A DNA stretch of 64,000 bases from contig CM049306.1 of assembly GCA_026874595.1 (NCBI GenBank), forward strand, positions 96,091,642 through 96,155,641, given 5' to 3'. The position numbers and the translations under genes are program-made. The notes below the pieces were generated by a model that worked only from the letters and a program-made list of their open reading frames with translations, did no database searches and was not told the origin of the DNA. This document shows, one piece after another, positions 1 to 12,689 of the stretch; position 1 is the first letter of the stretch; the number at the start of each line of letters is the position of its first letter. Source of the stretch: Sipunculus nudus (taxonomy: Eukaryota; Annelida; Sipuncula; Golfingiida; Sipunculidae).

Positions 1-2519
1 GAAGGCACCAAGTTCACAAAGGTGACCCAGAGATGAGAAAAAATCAAAATACTCATTTCCCTGGAGCAGTGGATGGTTTCCTGTCATATTTGATCAGTGC
101 ACGTGGGTTGTTTCCATTAAGGTCCTGTTCATCTTAATTTGTCAGTAAAAACTCAGACTGATACAAGTGATAAGACAGTTCACCATTTAGAATGTTGTAT
201 ATAGCCCAGCTAAACTGTAAACTCTATCCTATGCCTTGATTTATTTATGGACATGTAACCTTAACAGCGAGGTTTACAAATGAAAGGTAGATTTCTGTAG
301 GAAAACTCCTATTCTTTAATATGGTAGGACAAAATGCTACTTCAATATACCATTAGACAAAAAATGTTTTATATTTTTATAATATCTTATAATATCTCTT
401 ATAATATCTTATACAAGTGAGTATGTTTGCTCTTATTTAATAAACTTAGTTTTCAATTTAATTTTATCTCTCTCTCCAAAGCAAAAAAAAAAATATTTTT
501 TTGTAAAACAGATTTTTTAATTTTAAATATTAAATAAAAATCTTTCTGTGGTTATCATTATACACATTACTTCCCTGTTGTGCCTATATGCTACATGTGT
601 TCCAATCATATGCTAATTATAAACTTTTCACACACAAAATGTTTTACAATGCACTGTGCAATGAGGATCACTCAGATTGGTTAAAAAAATAATTGAAAAT
701 GCTTGGATTGCCATGTGAATGCTCTATTCACTTAATGCATTTGTTTCATGAAAGAAGTATTATTTAAAGATTTTTCCAAAAATTTATGTTCAATTATTTC
801 CAAGTAAAACCTGCTTATGTGACACCCTGGATGTGCTGAAGTTTTCTGTTAGTGAATGACACAGTGACACTTTGAGGTTTTACCTTTATTTGTTGCAAAT
901 GTGTTAATTATTCAATCAGTCTTCTTGACGATGTGGCCCACTAAAGGGACTGCCAAAACAACAATCACATCATTACTCATGAGTAAGTTGTAATGGTGCA
1001 TAAAAATATTAATTGATTGTCTGTGACATGTTTGTTTCAAATCATGCTTCCTGAAATTATTGCCTTATTTTGAAATTTAATTAAGTTCTTGAATCTAGTA
1101 TTTGATTAGAATGGTTCACTTAATCATGCCTGTCCCCTGAGCTAGGTCATAAAGGACTCAATGATATCAATCAACTGTATATGTCTGGATGATGACACAA
1201 GCACTACACTAAATGTGCCAGATGTAAAGATTTTATTGTCATCAAATATATCTTCTCACCAAAGCTAAATTAATATCAAATTATATCATGAACTTTTAAG
1301 ATAGTATAACCATATAAATCTACAAAAGGTCTAGATCATATGATTATAAAGGGTGAACTTATGTGTGAGACTACATATATTACATATCTGGCAGAAATGA
1401 AAAGATGAAACACTAGAAACTCTTCTGGCTATCTGTTTAAACCCAAACAATGAAGTACTTAAAAAGATCATCTTCAAAGACAGTTTCCTAAAATGTTAAA
1501 TCCTTCTGTCATTTGAGCTGCAGACATATTTTGAATGCCACACAGTAAACTCTTTCATTTTTTTCCTGAGCTGCTTCTCTTTTCACTCAGTACTAGTTAC
1601 TAGTTGCTTTTCTTGCAGCGATATCATGTTGACAAATTGTTGACCCTAAGGTTTAGAGAGGCAGCGTCTTGAACAGAGATCCCCAGAAACTTTTTCTAAA
1701 TACATTAAAGTTACCGCTAGTACTTGTCGAGACACTGCTGCTTGCGATAACTTGATACTGTCTTCCTCCGCTAGAGCCTGGTGTCTGTATCTAATACTAA
1801 ACCTTATCATCTCTTTATTTACCAAAGACACGAAAGCTTCTGTATAAACCTGGGGACATACGCTGAAATTGTTTAATGACCTAAATACTATTTTCCCTGA
1901 TGTCTGTATAGAGATTTTATTGCAAGTATGTTCAATAACTGTATGGTAGCTAGGTACTGTGATATGCTTCAAACTGTCGCATGGTGAAGATCTGTTGACA
2001 TTGTTTATGGTGACCATTACAGGGCAGACCCTGAAAGCCCCTTAGACTAGAATCATAGGGTGCTTGTCTGCCGCCCGCCACATAAAGGCTGATGCAGTCA
2101 CAGTTTATGAGCTGACTGGTCTGGGAAAGCACTGCACCTTATTGTACAATCCATCTCAGATCCATTGGATCTCTTTATGATCTTCCAATCCCCTGATTGA
2201 TTACATCCATACTTCACAAGACAGCCGTCCAATTAAATGCTTTGCTCACATGTTTGGACCAATCACAGCAGGTTTAGATTGCCTGCCATGAAGACATGCA
2301 CAGGAATCTAATCACACTTGTGAACGTGTTAACAGGTCTCACACAAAGCGTCTTTGATTTGGACTTGCTGGGTTAGTTACGCTGTCCTTATGCCTCAATC
2401 ATGCACACTCTGTAGCAAGTATTCATTTCTTTTTTACACACCATTATCTGATGTTAATGTGATTGAATACATACAGAATTCTGTGAAGTAGAAATATATC
2501 CTGTTGCTACACCACTAGA
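1..2519. other. Intronic sequence, AT-rich, mostly unique
   Basis: Downstream of the last visible exon in gene orientation. AT-rich with small TTATAATATC-type local repeats near 380-410. The stretch 1560-2420 is less AT-rich and of higher complexity, and could be conserved non-coding DNA. I found no match to the next alpha-2/delta exon (which should contain a WYIQAATSPKD-like segment) here. Confidence 0.5.
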
Positions 2520-3240
2520 ATCAGAAATATGTATGGTTACTGTTTCAGTCACATCAGAATAATGTCTGGTTACTGCACAAGTCACATCAGAAATATGTCT
2601 GGCTACTCCATGACACAGTCACATTAAAAATATGTCTGGTTACTACACGAGTCACAACACAAATATGTCTGGTTTCTACACCAGTCAGATCAGAAATCTG
2701 GTAACTACACCAGTCACATCAGAAATATGTTTGGCTACAGCACCAGTCACATAAGAAAAGTCTGGTAACTACACCAGTCACATCATAAATATATGTGGTT
2801 ACTACCAGTCACATCAGAAATATGTCTGGTTTCTACACCAGTCAGATCAGAAATCTGGTAACTACACCAGTCACATCAGAAATATGTTTGGCTACAGCAC
2901 CAGTCACATAAGAAAAGTCTCGTAACTACACCAGTCACATCATAAATATATGTGGTTACTACCAGTCACATCAGAAATATGTCTGGTTTCTACACCAGTC
3001 ACATCAGAAATATGTCTGGTTACTACACTTGTCACATTAGAAATATCTTGTAACTACACCAGTCAGATCAGAAATATATCTGATTACTTCATCAGTCAGA
3101 TCAGAAATATGTTTGGTTGCAACACCAGTCACATCAGATATATATCTGGTTACTACACTAGGGAAATTAGAAATATGTCTGGTTACTACAAAAGTAACCA
3201 GATATATTCAGGAATGACTCTAGCAGTAACCAGAAATATT
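2520..3240. repeat. Minisatellite, about 33 bp unit, with a 157-bp higher-order repeat
   Basis: Units of the form CAGTCACATCAGAAATATG + TCTGGTTACTACAC run from about 2520 to 3240, with substitutions and small deletions. A block starting AAATATGTCTGGTTTCTAC occurs at 2661, 2818 and 2975, exactly 157 bp apart; the first two copies are nearly identical and include the same irregular shortened units. This shows a recent segmental duplication inside the array. The 126-residue plus-strand open frame across it is repeat-derived and not considered a gene. Confidence 0.9.
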
Positions 3241-5164
3241 TCAGAAAGTATTGCTTATCATCAGCAACAACTCTGGTTGTTTTTTATTAGGTTATTCTTT
3301 GCTTTTTTTCTTTTCTTTTTCTCAGAATAAACTAAATGTGATCTATACAAGGGAATTAGTGAAAATACTGGCAGAAGACAAGTAAAGAAATTGTCTGCAA
3401 CTGAACTTTTTACTTAAGCTGAAAACCCAAGACTAAAGGGGACTTCTGTCATACTATATCAGCCACAAAAAGCTGATCCCTTCACGAGTTGTTGGCCACA
3501 TTTTAACTGAATTCAAGTAGGATGTTTTAGCGATGCAATACAAATATTGCACTTTTCCTAAATTGGAAGGACAGAAAACACAATATTTGCCAGTTGAGGT
3601 GATCGTAAACTGTTGTTAAGAATATTTGCGAAGTGCCTTTATGCTGGAAGGCTGTCATTGCAAAAACAACAATAAAACATGTTGATGTAAATCATTCATG
3701 AATACCCTTTCTGCTATGAATATATAGGTGTTATTTTTGGTCACAGGGTAAAGTAAAATATATGTCCCCGTGATACTTGATAACTGATCCACTCTGTTGG
3801 GTAGTGTGGTTGCCTTCATATTCACAGAGTAAAATCTTCGCGATTTTTACTTTTCAGTGTTTCCTGAGGGTTCCATTTTCGTAATCTTACCTTACAGTTA
3901 TCTACACTGAGTATATCCATCATTATATCAAAAATTCAATTTTTGAATCTGATCAACTTGACAAAAAAAAAAGAACAAAGAAAACCTTAGGAATGGAAAT
4001 TCTTGTTGATTATTGGCGGATAATACAAAAGATCACATATTACTTATATCAGTCTGATTTATGGATAAATTATTATTTATTAAATCAAATTTTCAACCTT
4101 GACAGATAAGGTAAATGAGATGCCAAGTAAGCTGTTGTATTAAGGACTATCTCCTGTGTAGATATAATTTTTCGTTTTATTTTTTATTTTCACAATTGTT
4201 AACATTTCACGAATAATATGAATTTTTCTTTCCTTTGTGGACAGAAAGCCAACCACAATAAATTATGAATATCAAGTCATGGCTCTCTCTGCCAAATTAT
4301 TGCTATGATGTACTGAGTGTTTCGAAAGGGAAACTATCCAAACAATGACTTTTTTCATTGGGAAAACAACAATGGTATGTGATGAATTGATAATGTGCTT
4401 GTATAAAGGACAATAAGATATGTAATAATATCATTCTACTTGTTTTCAGGAATATATTGTGTGCCATGTAAACATACATGCAATATTCCCATCTAGTGGA
4501 CCTTTAATGTAAGACCAGGCTTTCATCGGAAGACAAATTTATTGGACAAATATTTGGACAGTCACAAGGGATTCTGGAGTTTAACAAAAAGGAATGGCAT
4601 CAGAGTCAACTTATGATGGATTACATGAACTTTGATAATTATTTTAGTAATGTACTTCATAGGTATATATCATAAACATGTAATTATTTATGATTATCAA
4701 ATCATAGTGAAATGTACAGGCCTGTTGTCAGTGCAGATTTTGACTGGTTTGTTTAAAATGGAAGGTAATGGTCAGTGACTAATACAAGAACCAGTTTTGA
4801 TCATCTCCTTCCAAATGATAGAAATTTGCGTGTCGGATCGAAATGCTTGAACTCCAAGAAATATGCATCCAAAAGAGATTTAGAGAATCAAAGACGCTTA
4901 TTATTTTTACTGTCATGTTCCTGAAAGCCTGGCTGCTGCAAAACCTTTTTTGCTCCATTTTATATATAGCACATATATTAACTAGTTTAGTAACTTTCAT
5001 AAACATGGTATCAGCAGTAAATGAATTACTAGCACTCTAACTTAATCAGTAGCATATCTAAATATGTTATTATATATATTAGTGAGATATCTAAATATCT
5101 TTTTATATTTAACATAATGACTGATATATCTAAATATCTATTAGAGAAATCAAATGTTTCTCAC
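3241..5164. other. Intronic sequence, no feature recognised
   Basis: AT-rich DNA between the minisatellite and the donor of the last visible exon. The stretch 5050-5150 has short repeats of the type ATATCTAAATATCT. No exon of the alpha-2/delta family was recognised here. Confidence 0.5.
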
Positions 5165-5296
5165 CTGGAAATGTTCTGAAGAAACCTGTGGCACTTCCAA
5201 AATACTGCCAGGTCAAGGTCGGATCATGCTGGTAATTCTTAACGAACTGTTGGTCTAGGTCTTCAGACCAATCAACGCCATTCAATACTTCAATAG
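5165..5296 (-). CDS. CACNA2D3: alpha-2/delta exon leading into the VWA domain, 44 codons (two split)
   Basis: A 132-nt exon with acceptor tttcattacag|CTATTG and donor TTTCCAG|gtgaga. It enters with two bases (CT) that complete a Ser codon with the T of the upstream exon, and leaves with one base (G), as the vertebrate gene does before the IKWEPDENG segment. Peptide: [20 protein letters not shown], then [20 protein letters not shown], then [21 protein letters not shown] is nearly invariant in alpha-2/delta-4 and close in alpha-2/delta-3, which makes this the most diagnostic exon. It is the end of VWA_N; the VWA domain itself with MIDAS DxSxS should follow in the next exon, off the left end of the window. 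Confidence 0.95.
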
Positions 5297-8200
5297 CTGT
5301 AATGAAATCAAAACACAGATATGTATCTGATTTGTATAAAAGTATATATAATAGGAAAATAGCTGCAAAATGCAGATAACACATAAACTAAATCAATACA
5401 GCAATACTGCCAATTAATCTGAAAACTAAACACAGACAATATATATATGCAAGTACTGAAAGTAAAGCAAGAATAAAAAAGGTTATTTTGTTCATATATG
5501 AGAAATGACAACGAAAAAATGTCATATAAAAGCAATAACACCAAGAACAGTCAAGAGACAGAACTATACAAAAAAAGTATCACATAAATATTATCAATAT
5601 CAACATTGCCTTATCGTTTTATGTTTGTGTGACACAATTTTAATAATATGCTACTTTTCATTGTATGTTACAAAACTAATAGGTGAAACAGAGACTACTT
5701 AAGAAAGAACATGAAACTAGACCGGCTTCCATGAACATTTTATCCAGTTGGTCTCACTGCTGGAGAAGCTTCAATAATACATTTTATAATGTCCCCATTT
5801 CTCACATGCTGAATGAATGATGAGTAAAATCAAGGGTTAATTGCAGTGAAACATGTCTAGCATAAATGTTCAGATGATAAGTTGACAATTATCCACAACC
5901 TGAGACAGGTCAAACCCTCACAGTCGGTTACAATCACTAAGAACTAGCTCCAGACACATGAACTGACACGGATTTGAAATTCAAAACCACGCGGCATTAT
6001 AACACATCAATACATGCCACTGTTACCAAAATTATATTTTGCCTCCATCCCTTCCAAACAGCATCAAGCGCTCAGTGTCTTATTACTTCTGCCAATTTGC
6101 TATTGTTCAGTAATAGTATAAAGACTCCCCGTGGGGCCGCCTTGCCAGCGCTTCCAGAAAGCTATCCTGCAGTAAAAGGAGATGCTTGTAATTGACTTTT
6201 CTTCAGTCCTGGATGCTGCGGCTAGATGGTGATGACAGATAGATCAATCTTACCCATTCCTTCTGGTGTACAGGAAAAAAGGGGCATTGTGATATTGCAA
6301 ACAGGGATTTTTATCTTATGTGATTGCAGGAGTCCATCAACCCTCTTTGGAGGATCACTTTATCCAGTCACCGGTTGCAGTCGACGCTAACATTACAGAC
6401 CCCTGTATAACCTACTTGTATTGTAAGCATACAGTCTTCTGTTATAATGTCTTACAAAAAGGAAAACTAAATCAGTTTAGATTTTCCAAATTTCAAATCC
6501 TGATTGTATTTTGAAAGAATCTGTGTCCTATCTATCAAAATAATGTAAGTGAATAAACACAAGTGCAAAACATATAAATATGAAAATATTCTATTGAAAA
6601 TTTGGTCAGCTCTATTTACACAGAAGTTGATTTACCCACAAACAGATGTAATGAGTAGTATAATGTCACTGGGTGAGGTATTCTATGTTTATGGGTGAGG
6701 TATTCTATTTCTTCTTTCTGTGAGAATTCTTCAACTTTTTCATTGCCATTGTAATATATGCTTGCCTTAAAAAACCTGTAAGCCCTACTGATCAGACATT
6801 AATATGTACATTAGTGATCAATGGCAGATCACCATTAAAAACCACATTCCACAGAATACATGAGTACGCAACACGACTGCCTTTGTCCTTCTACAGTATT
6901 AAGAAATTCAGACTTGATACACTGGTGTTTATATAACCCGAGTAAATTCTAAGATGGCAAAGTTTCAAACAGAGCACTTGGCTCGACTAAATAAAGAAGA
7001 TCAAATTACATCATCTCAGTTAAACAAGAATAATTAGATACTAGTATTGTGTGTGTCTACTGTTCACATTTGATTTGATATCAAACATAAGTTTACTTGA
7101 AGACAGAAACATCACATACAATGAATGCAAAAAAAATGTTGGTATATATCAGATGATACAAGGGGTGTTAAAATTCCTTTACAATCAGTACCTTAGAACT
7201 ACCATAATACCATATATCAAAAATACTTTAAGTGTCTTTAAAATTCTTTCAAATCAAATTTTTTACCAGGCCTTCCTTCTGAATAAACTGTTTTTCAGTG
7301 CTTCTTAATTAATATATCTGCTGTATCAGTCAACAAGAAAGGAAGAAAATATCAGGGCATTTCTAAAAAACTATTTCTACCTGGCAGGCTTGGCAGCCTT
7401 TGCTTTAAATTCATCATGGAACATAAGACTAGTGGTGTGGCCAGGTAAACCACTCCTTACATTTAACTATTTGCTGTGTGACTGCATGTCCTTAGAGCCT
7501 CACTACAGCAATACATCTGTAGTGTGGAGAACTGTAAATTCTATTTAGCACATTATTCTCAAGTTGTAATACTATAGGCGAACTGACCCCATTCTGGTTT
7601 AAGGGATGGATGAATGTGGTGCTGTAGCATGTTTTCTCTGAGCAGGTGGTACAAGAGGTTCAATTAATAATGGTACGTATGACATATTTTCTCTGCATGT
7701 GTTAATACTCCCTGACCTAGCTCAGCTTGTGAATAGACTAAAACACAAGACCACTATTCCTGCTTCTGCCTCATGTTTATTTACTACATAAATCCTAATT
7801 TTGATTCTATGTACAGCAAAAAGTGTTAAATACAAGTAAAATACCTTTAAATAGAAAAGACTAAGACTGCAACTGAGGAAACTTACAAACCTGATACTTG
7901 CATTTTGTAAATTAATCAGAAGCCTGAATTTCATGTGGTCCCAATATTTCAATGCTAAAAGTCAACAAGACAAGAAATTGCAGGTTTAACTCCAAAATTG
8001 TCCTTTATTCAGGGTGGTATTATTTCCTGAAGGATTTCCTAAAAACTGAAGAACCATGAGCAAGACAGGTGCTAGCAAAACAAAGGTTTTCAATGGGGTC
8101 TCTGACAGCTGAAAGTTCCATGTTACACATCTCACAAAAGAGATAGAAGCCTACAGTCTTCCCAGTAAATTATAATACATTACAAGAACAGGAGAAAAAA

Positions 8201-8370
8201 AAAAAAACCCAGAAAAACAAACTTAAACTAGAATTTCTTGGCCATAGTATCCCCAGACAATTATAACCCCCCCCCCCCCCCCCCTTTCCTTTAAGAATAG
8301 GCTTCTATCTTCAGCAGCATTTACTGTCACTTGGCAAGCAACCATGGTTTCTTCCATCTATTAACTTGAG
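5297..8370. other. Unique 5-to-8 kb part of the 14.6-kb intron
   Basis: AT-rich, low in repeats. A homopolymer run of 18 C lies at 8267-8284. A short stretch around 5960-6240 is more GC-rich and complex, but no exon was recognised. Open frames here are short and rich in Phe, Ile, Tyr and Cys, as expected by chance. Confidence 0.5.
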
Positions 8371-11300
8371 ATACAATATTTCTCACCCAAATACGGGAAT
8401 ATTCAAGGTCAAGGCCACTCTCATAGGAGAGGTCATGATCTAAATTTTAAATATACCTAATCCTGTAACTTATATCTTTGTATATGCATAATATGAAAGA
8501 AATTTGTCCATTAGGTTTTGACTTATAATGCTCACAGTACTGTCAAATGTCAATGACGGGGGTATTAAAAGGTGCAAAAACAAACTAGATGTGTCGGAAC
8601 GACACGAATGCCCCCGCTTGGGGCAAATTAGAAACATTTGTAAAATTGTGAAAAATTTTTTAAGTTCAGGAGGTGTAGTATGGTCAAAAATAGGTCACCA
8701 AGGGCAAAATGCAAACTCCATCTGTAACGGGCCATTATCAAGCAACACACCAAAAATCATGCCAGTATATGCAGGCATTGTGAAAAAAGTCCATACATGT
8801 ACATTTTCCATAAAAATTTCTGTCTTTCATGAAATTTTCTATGTTTAGGAGCCATAAAACAATCAAAAGTAGGTCAACCGGGACGAAATGCGAACTCGAT
8901 CTGTAACTGTCATTATCTGCCCACACATAAAAAATCAGGGTGGTATCTGCAGGCAATGAGGAAAAAAAGTCAGTACATATGCATTTGTTATAAAAATGTC
9001 TATTTTTCATGAAACTTTCTATGTTCAGGAGTAGTCAAATGGTCAAAAGTAGGTCAACTGGGACAAAACAAGAACTCGATCTGTAACTGGTCATTATCTG
9101 CCTACACACCAAAAATCAGCCCCGAATCTGCAGGCACTGCGAAAAAAAGTCCATACATGTGCACTTTTTTATGAAATTTTCATTGTTAGAGCACCGTCAA
9201 ACAGTCAAAAGTAGGTCAACTGGGACAAAACGTGAACTCAATCTGTAACTGGTCATTATCTGCCCACACACCAAAAATCAGGCCAATATCTGCAGGTATT
9301 ACGAAGAAAAGTCTGTACAAGTGTATTTGTCATGAAAATTTATATTTTACATGACATTTTCTACGTTCAGGAGCCGTTAAACAGTAAAAAGTAGGTCAAC
9401 TGGGACGAAACGCGAACTCGATCTGTAACTGGTCAATATCTGCCCACACACCAAAAATCAGGCCATTATCTGCAGGCATTGCGAAAAAAAGTCCGTACAT
9501 GTGTATTTGCCTTGAAATTTCATAATTTTCATGAAATTTTCTAAGTTAAGGAGGCGTAAAACGTTCAAAAGTAGGTCAACCAGGACGAAACGCGAACTCG
9601 ATCTGTAACTAGTCATTATCTGCCCACACACAAAAAATCAGGCCAATATCTGCAGGCATTGCGAAAAAAAGTCCGTACATGCGTCTTTGTCTTGAAACTT
9701 CATATTTTTCATGAAATTTTCTATGTTTAGGAGCCGTAAAACGGTCAAAAGTAGGTCAACCGGGACGAAACGCGAACTTGATCTGTAACTGGTCTATATC
9801 TGCCCACACACCAAAAATCAGGCCAATATCTGCAGGCATTGCAAAAAAAGTCCGTACATGTGTATCTATCATGAATATTTCTATTTTTCATGAAATTTTC
9901 TAAGTTAAGGAGGCGTAAAACGTTCAAAAGTAGGTCAACCAGGACGAAACGCAAACTCAATCTGTAACTAGTCATTATCTGCCCACACACAAAAAATCAG
10001 GCCAATATCTGCAGGCATTGCGAAAAAAAGTCTGTACATGTGTATTTGTCATGAAAATTTTTATTTTTCATGAAATTTTCTAAGCTTAGGAGCCGTAAAA
10101 CGGTCAAAAGTAGGTCAACCGGGACGAAACGCAAACTCGATCTGTAACTGGTCTATATCTGCCCACACACTAAAAATCAGGCCAATATCTGCAGGCATTG
10201 CGAAAAAAAGTCCGTACCTATGTATTTGTCATGAAAAATTCTATTTTTCATGAAATTTTCTAAGTTTAGGAGCCGTAAAACGGTCAAAAGTAGGTCAACC
10301 AGGACGAAACGCGAGCTCGATCTGTAACTAGTCTATATCTGCCCACACACCAAAAATCAGGCCAATATCTGCAGGCATTGCAAAAAAAAGTCCGTACAAC
10401 TGTTTGATTTCGGAATGACGGAAGGACGGAATGACGGACATGGGTAAAACTATATGCCCTGGCCACTTTGTGGCGGGGGCATAAAAATTAGGACAGAAGG
10501 TGGCACCATCTGTTTTCCACAGAGGACAAAGCTATCAAAGATCTTCTGTCATTTGGCTTTTTGGACCAATTAATCCATGCATCTGTTATTGAGATATTTA
10601 AGATTTTGTGTGATTTTCACCAAAGACAGAAATATTCAAGGTCAAGGCCACTGTCATATGAAAGGTCATGAACCCAATTTACCTAGAATATGGGTAGTCG
10701 ACAAGTGACTCTGTGTATCTGCCATATCACAGATTCATGGGTAAAGTAAGCATGTAATGTTTCTGACATGACATGACTCCAACTTTGTAGCACCAGTGAT
10801 ACCAAGTAAACTCCTCATATTTGTGCAATTTTCACCAAAAACAGATCTACAGATGGAAACACCATGCAAGATTTCAGGCTTAGACACCAATCCACTAATG
10901 AGAAAAAGTGCATCAATGTATTCTATAAAAACAGAACAGCAAGTGGCACCACCTGTCTGGTCTACACCAAATCTATCCAAGACGGATAAACAGGCCAATT
11001 TCAGTTTGATACATCCATCCACTCCTCAGATATAAGCAATTTTTACCCAAAGCAAATAGATGGATGGACTAAACCCAAAGGCAACTGCAGATTGCGCCAC
11101 CAGTCTTAAACACAATATGGAGGTATCCAAGATCTATGGACATGCACAATTTCCGGCCAATACGGCAACTCACCCTGAGAATCTGCATTTATTAATTCAA
11201 TGAAAATGGGTAGGTGGTTGGCGCCATCTATCTGGTCTACAATAAAACTCCCCAAGATGTATGAACATGCCAAATTTCAGACCAATACATTGAACCACTC

Positions 11301-12430
11301 CTGAACTTTGCGCAATTTCCACCTATAGCTACGGATGGACGCCACACAAAAACGATTGCAGATGGCTCCACCAGTCTTGAATATGAGACGGAGGTATCCA
11401 AGATTCATAGACAAGCACAATTTCAGGCTAATTAGCATATCATTTCTGAGAAAAGGGCATTAATTTATACTATGAAAACAGTCACGTAGGGGTGCCAACA
11501 GTCTGTTTTACAAGAAAACTCTACAAGATGTATGTACATGCCAAATTTCAGACCAATACAATGAACCACTCCTAAGATATGAACAATTTTCAACTAAAGC
11601 CAATGTATGGATGGAGGCCACACAAAAACAATTGCAGATGGCTCACCCAGTCTTGATACAAGATGGAGGTATCAAAGATCAATGACATGCACAATTCCAG
11701 CCAAATATGTTCATTAGTTTTTGACTTATAATGCTCACAGTACTGTCAAGTGGCAATCATGGGGTATTAATTGGCCCAAACCAAGAAAAGGACAGAAGGT
11801 GGCACCACCTGTCTTCCGCAGAAGACAATACTATTCAAGATCTTCGGTCAACTTGACTTTTGGACCATTCCATGGATCACTTATTGAGATATTTATGATT
11901 TTGAGTGATTTTCACCATATATGGCAATATTCAAGGTCAAAGTCACTCTCATAGGAAAGGTCATGACCCCAATTTTAAAATACATCATCCCACACCCGAT
12001 ATCTATGTATATGCATAATATTAAAGAAATCTGTCCCTCTGAATTTTACTTATAATGTTCACAGTGCTACCGTTAAAATGGCAATGATTGGGGCTTGACA
12101 ATGATTGGGCTATTAAAAGGCACAAAATCAAGAAAAGGATTATAGGTGGTGCCACCAGTTTTTGGTATATGACAACACTATCCATGCAAGATTTCATGCA
12201 ATCCATGCAAAATTTCTTAAGATATTTAAAAAATTTGTGTGATTTTCCCTAAAAGTGGACCTAATCAAGGTCAAGATCACTCTTCTTTAAAAGGTCATGA
12301 CCCCATTTTATGAAGACTTTGTCCTCTCACCCACATCTATGCACATATCAAGTTTGGTAGGGATCTGTGAAATATTTTTGGTGTTATCTTTCCTGAAAGA
12401 AATCCTGGGTTTTGGCGGCACTACCGTGCC
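8371..12430. repeat. Older dispersed/tandem repeat block (family C), interrupted by a Helentron-like element
   Basis: Two related unit types alternate. One contains GACTTATAATGCTCACAG (8518, 11723 and, diverged, 12050) and runs through ACAGAAGGTGGCACCACC and CAAGGTCAAGGTCACTCTCAT to AAAGGTCATGACCCCAATTT. The other, about 270 bp, contains GGTATCCAAGAT and GACATGCACAATTTCAG and appears at about 11065, 11335 and 11605. Units are 75-90 percent alike by eye. No coding potential was seen. The element at 8583-10488 interrupts one unit. Probably a non-autonomous transposon with tandem internal repeats; its ends were not defined. Confidence 0.6.
8583..10488 (+). mobile_element. Helentron-like non-autonomous element with tandem-repeat core (family A, copy 1)
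   Basis: The 5' end reads AAACTAGATGTGTCGGAACG, with a perfect hairpin GTGTCG-GAA-CGACAC at 8591-8605. Next is ATGCCCCCGC (8608-8617), the exact reverse complement of GCGGGGGCAT at the 3' end (10473-10482). The 3' end also has a hairpin GCCAC-TTT-GTGGC (10462-10474). The core is about ten head-to-tail units of roughly 180 bp containing AAGTAGGTCAACCGGGACG, ATCTGTAACTGGTCATTATC and ATCTGCAGGCATTGCGAAAA. No reading frame for a Rep/helicase or transposase exists, so it is non-autonomous. Subterminal inverted repeats plus a 3' hairpin plus a tandem core fit Helentron-associated (HINE or 'pearl'-type) elements known from bivalves. The class is inferred; the boundaries come from comparison with the second copy and with uninterrupted family C units. 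Confidence 0.75.
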
Positions 12431-12689
12431 TAAACCATAGTGTCCTGACTTTGTTTGGGGATACAATAACCGAAATGTCCAGAATAATAAAGAGGAAAAT
12501 GTCTAGAATTATTTCCTTACCAAGAACATCAGGGAGAAAAACATGCTGCATCTGACATGCTCAAAAAAGAGTTTAACAAATTTACCTAGGAAATGATGTT
12601 AATATCTGCAGAGCAAAAAAGGTTCCAGTGTCTGCAGAATAAAATCTTCTGAAATATATCTCTTCCTGGAGAATGAAAATTTAAACATT
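12431..12689. other. Degenerate left flank of the 34-bp minisatellite
   Basis: Contains diverged relatives of the array unit (for example AAAATGTCTAGAATTATTTC and TGCATCTGACATGC), grading into the homogeneous array. Confidence 0.5.

Noticed and set aside
2950-3330. Plus-strand frame of 126 residues
   Set aside because: It follows the 33-bp minisatellite and ends in a Phe-rich low-complexity tail; it has no gene features.
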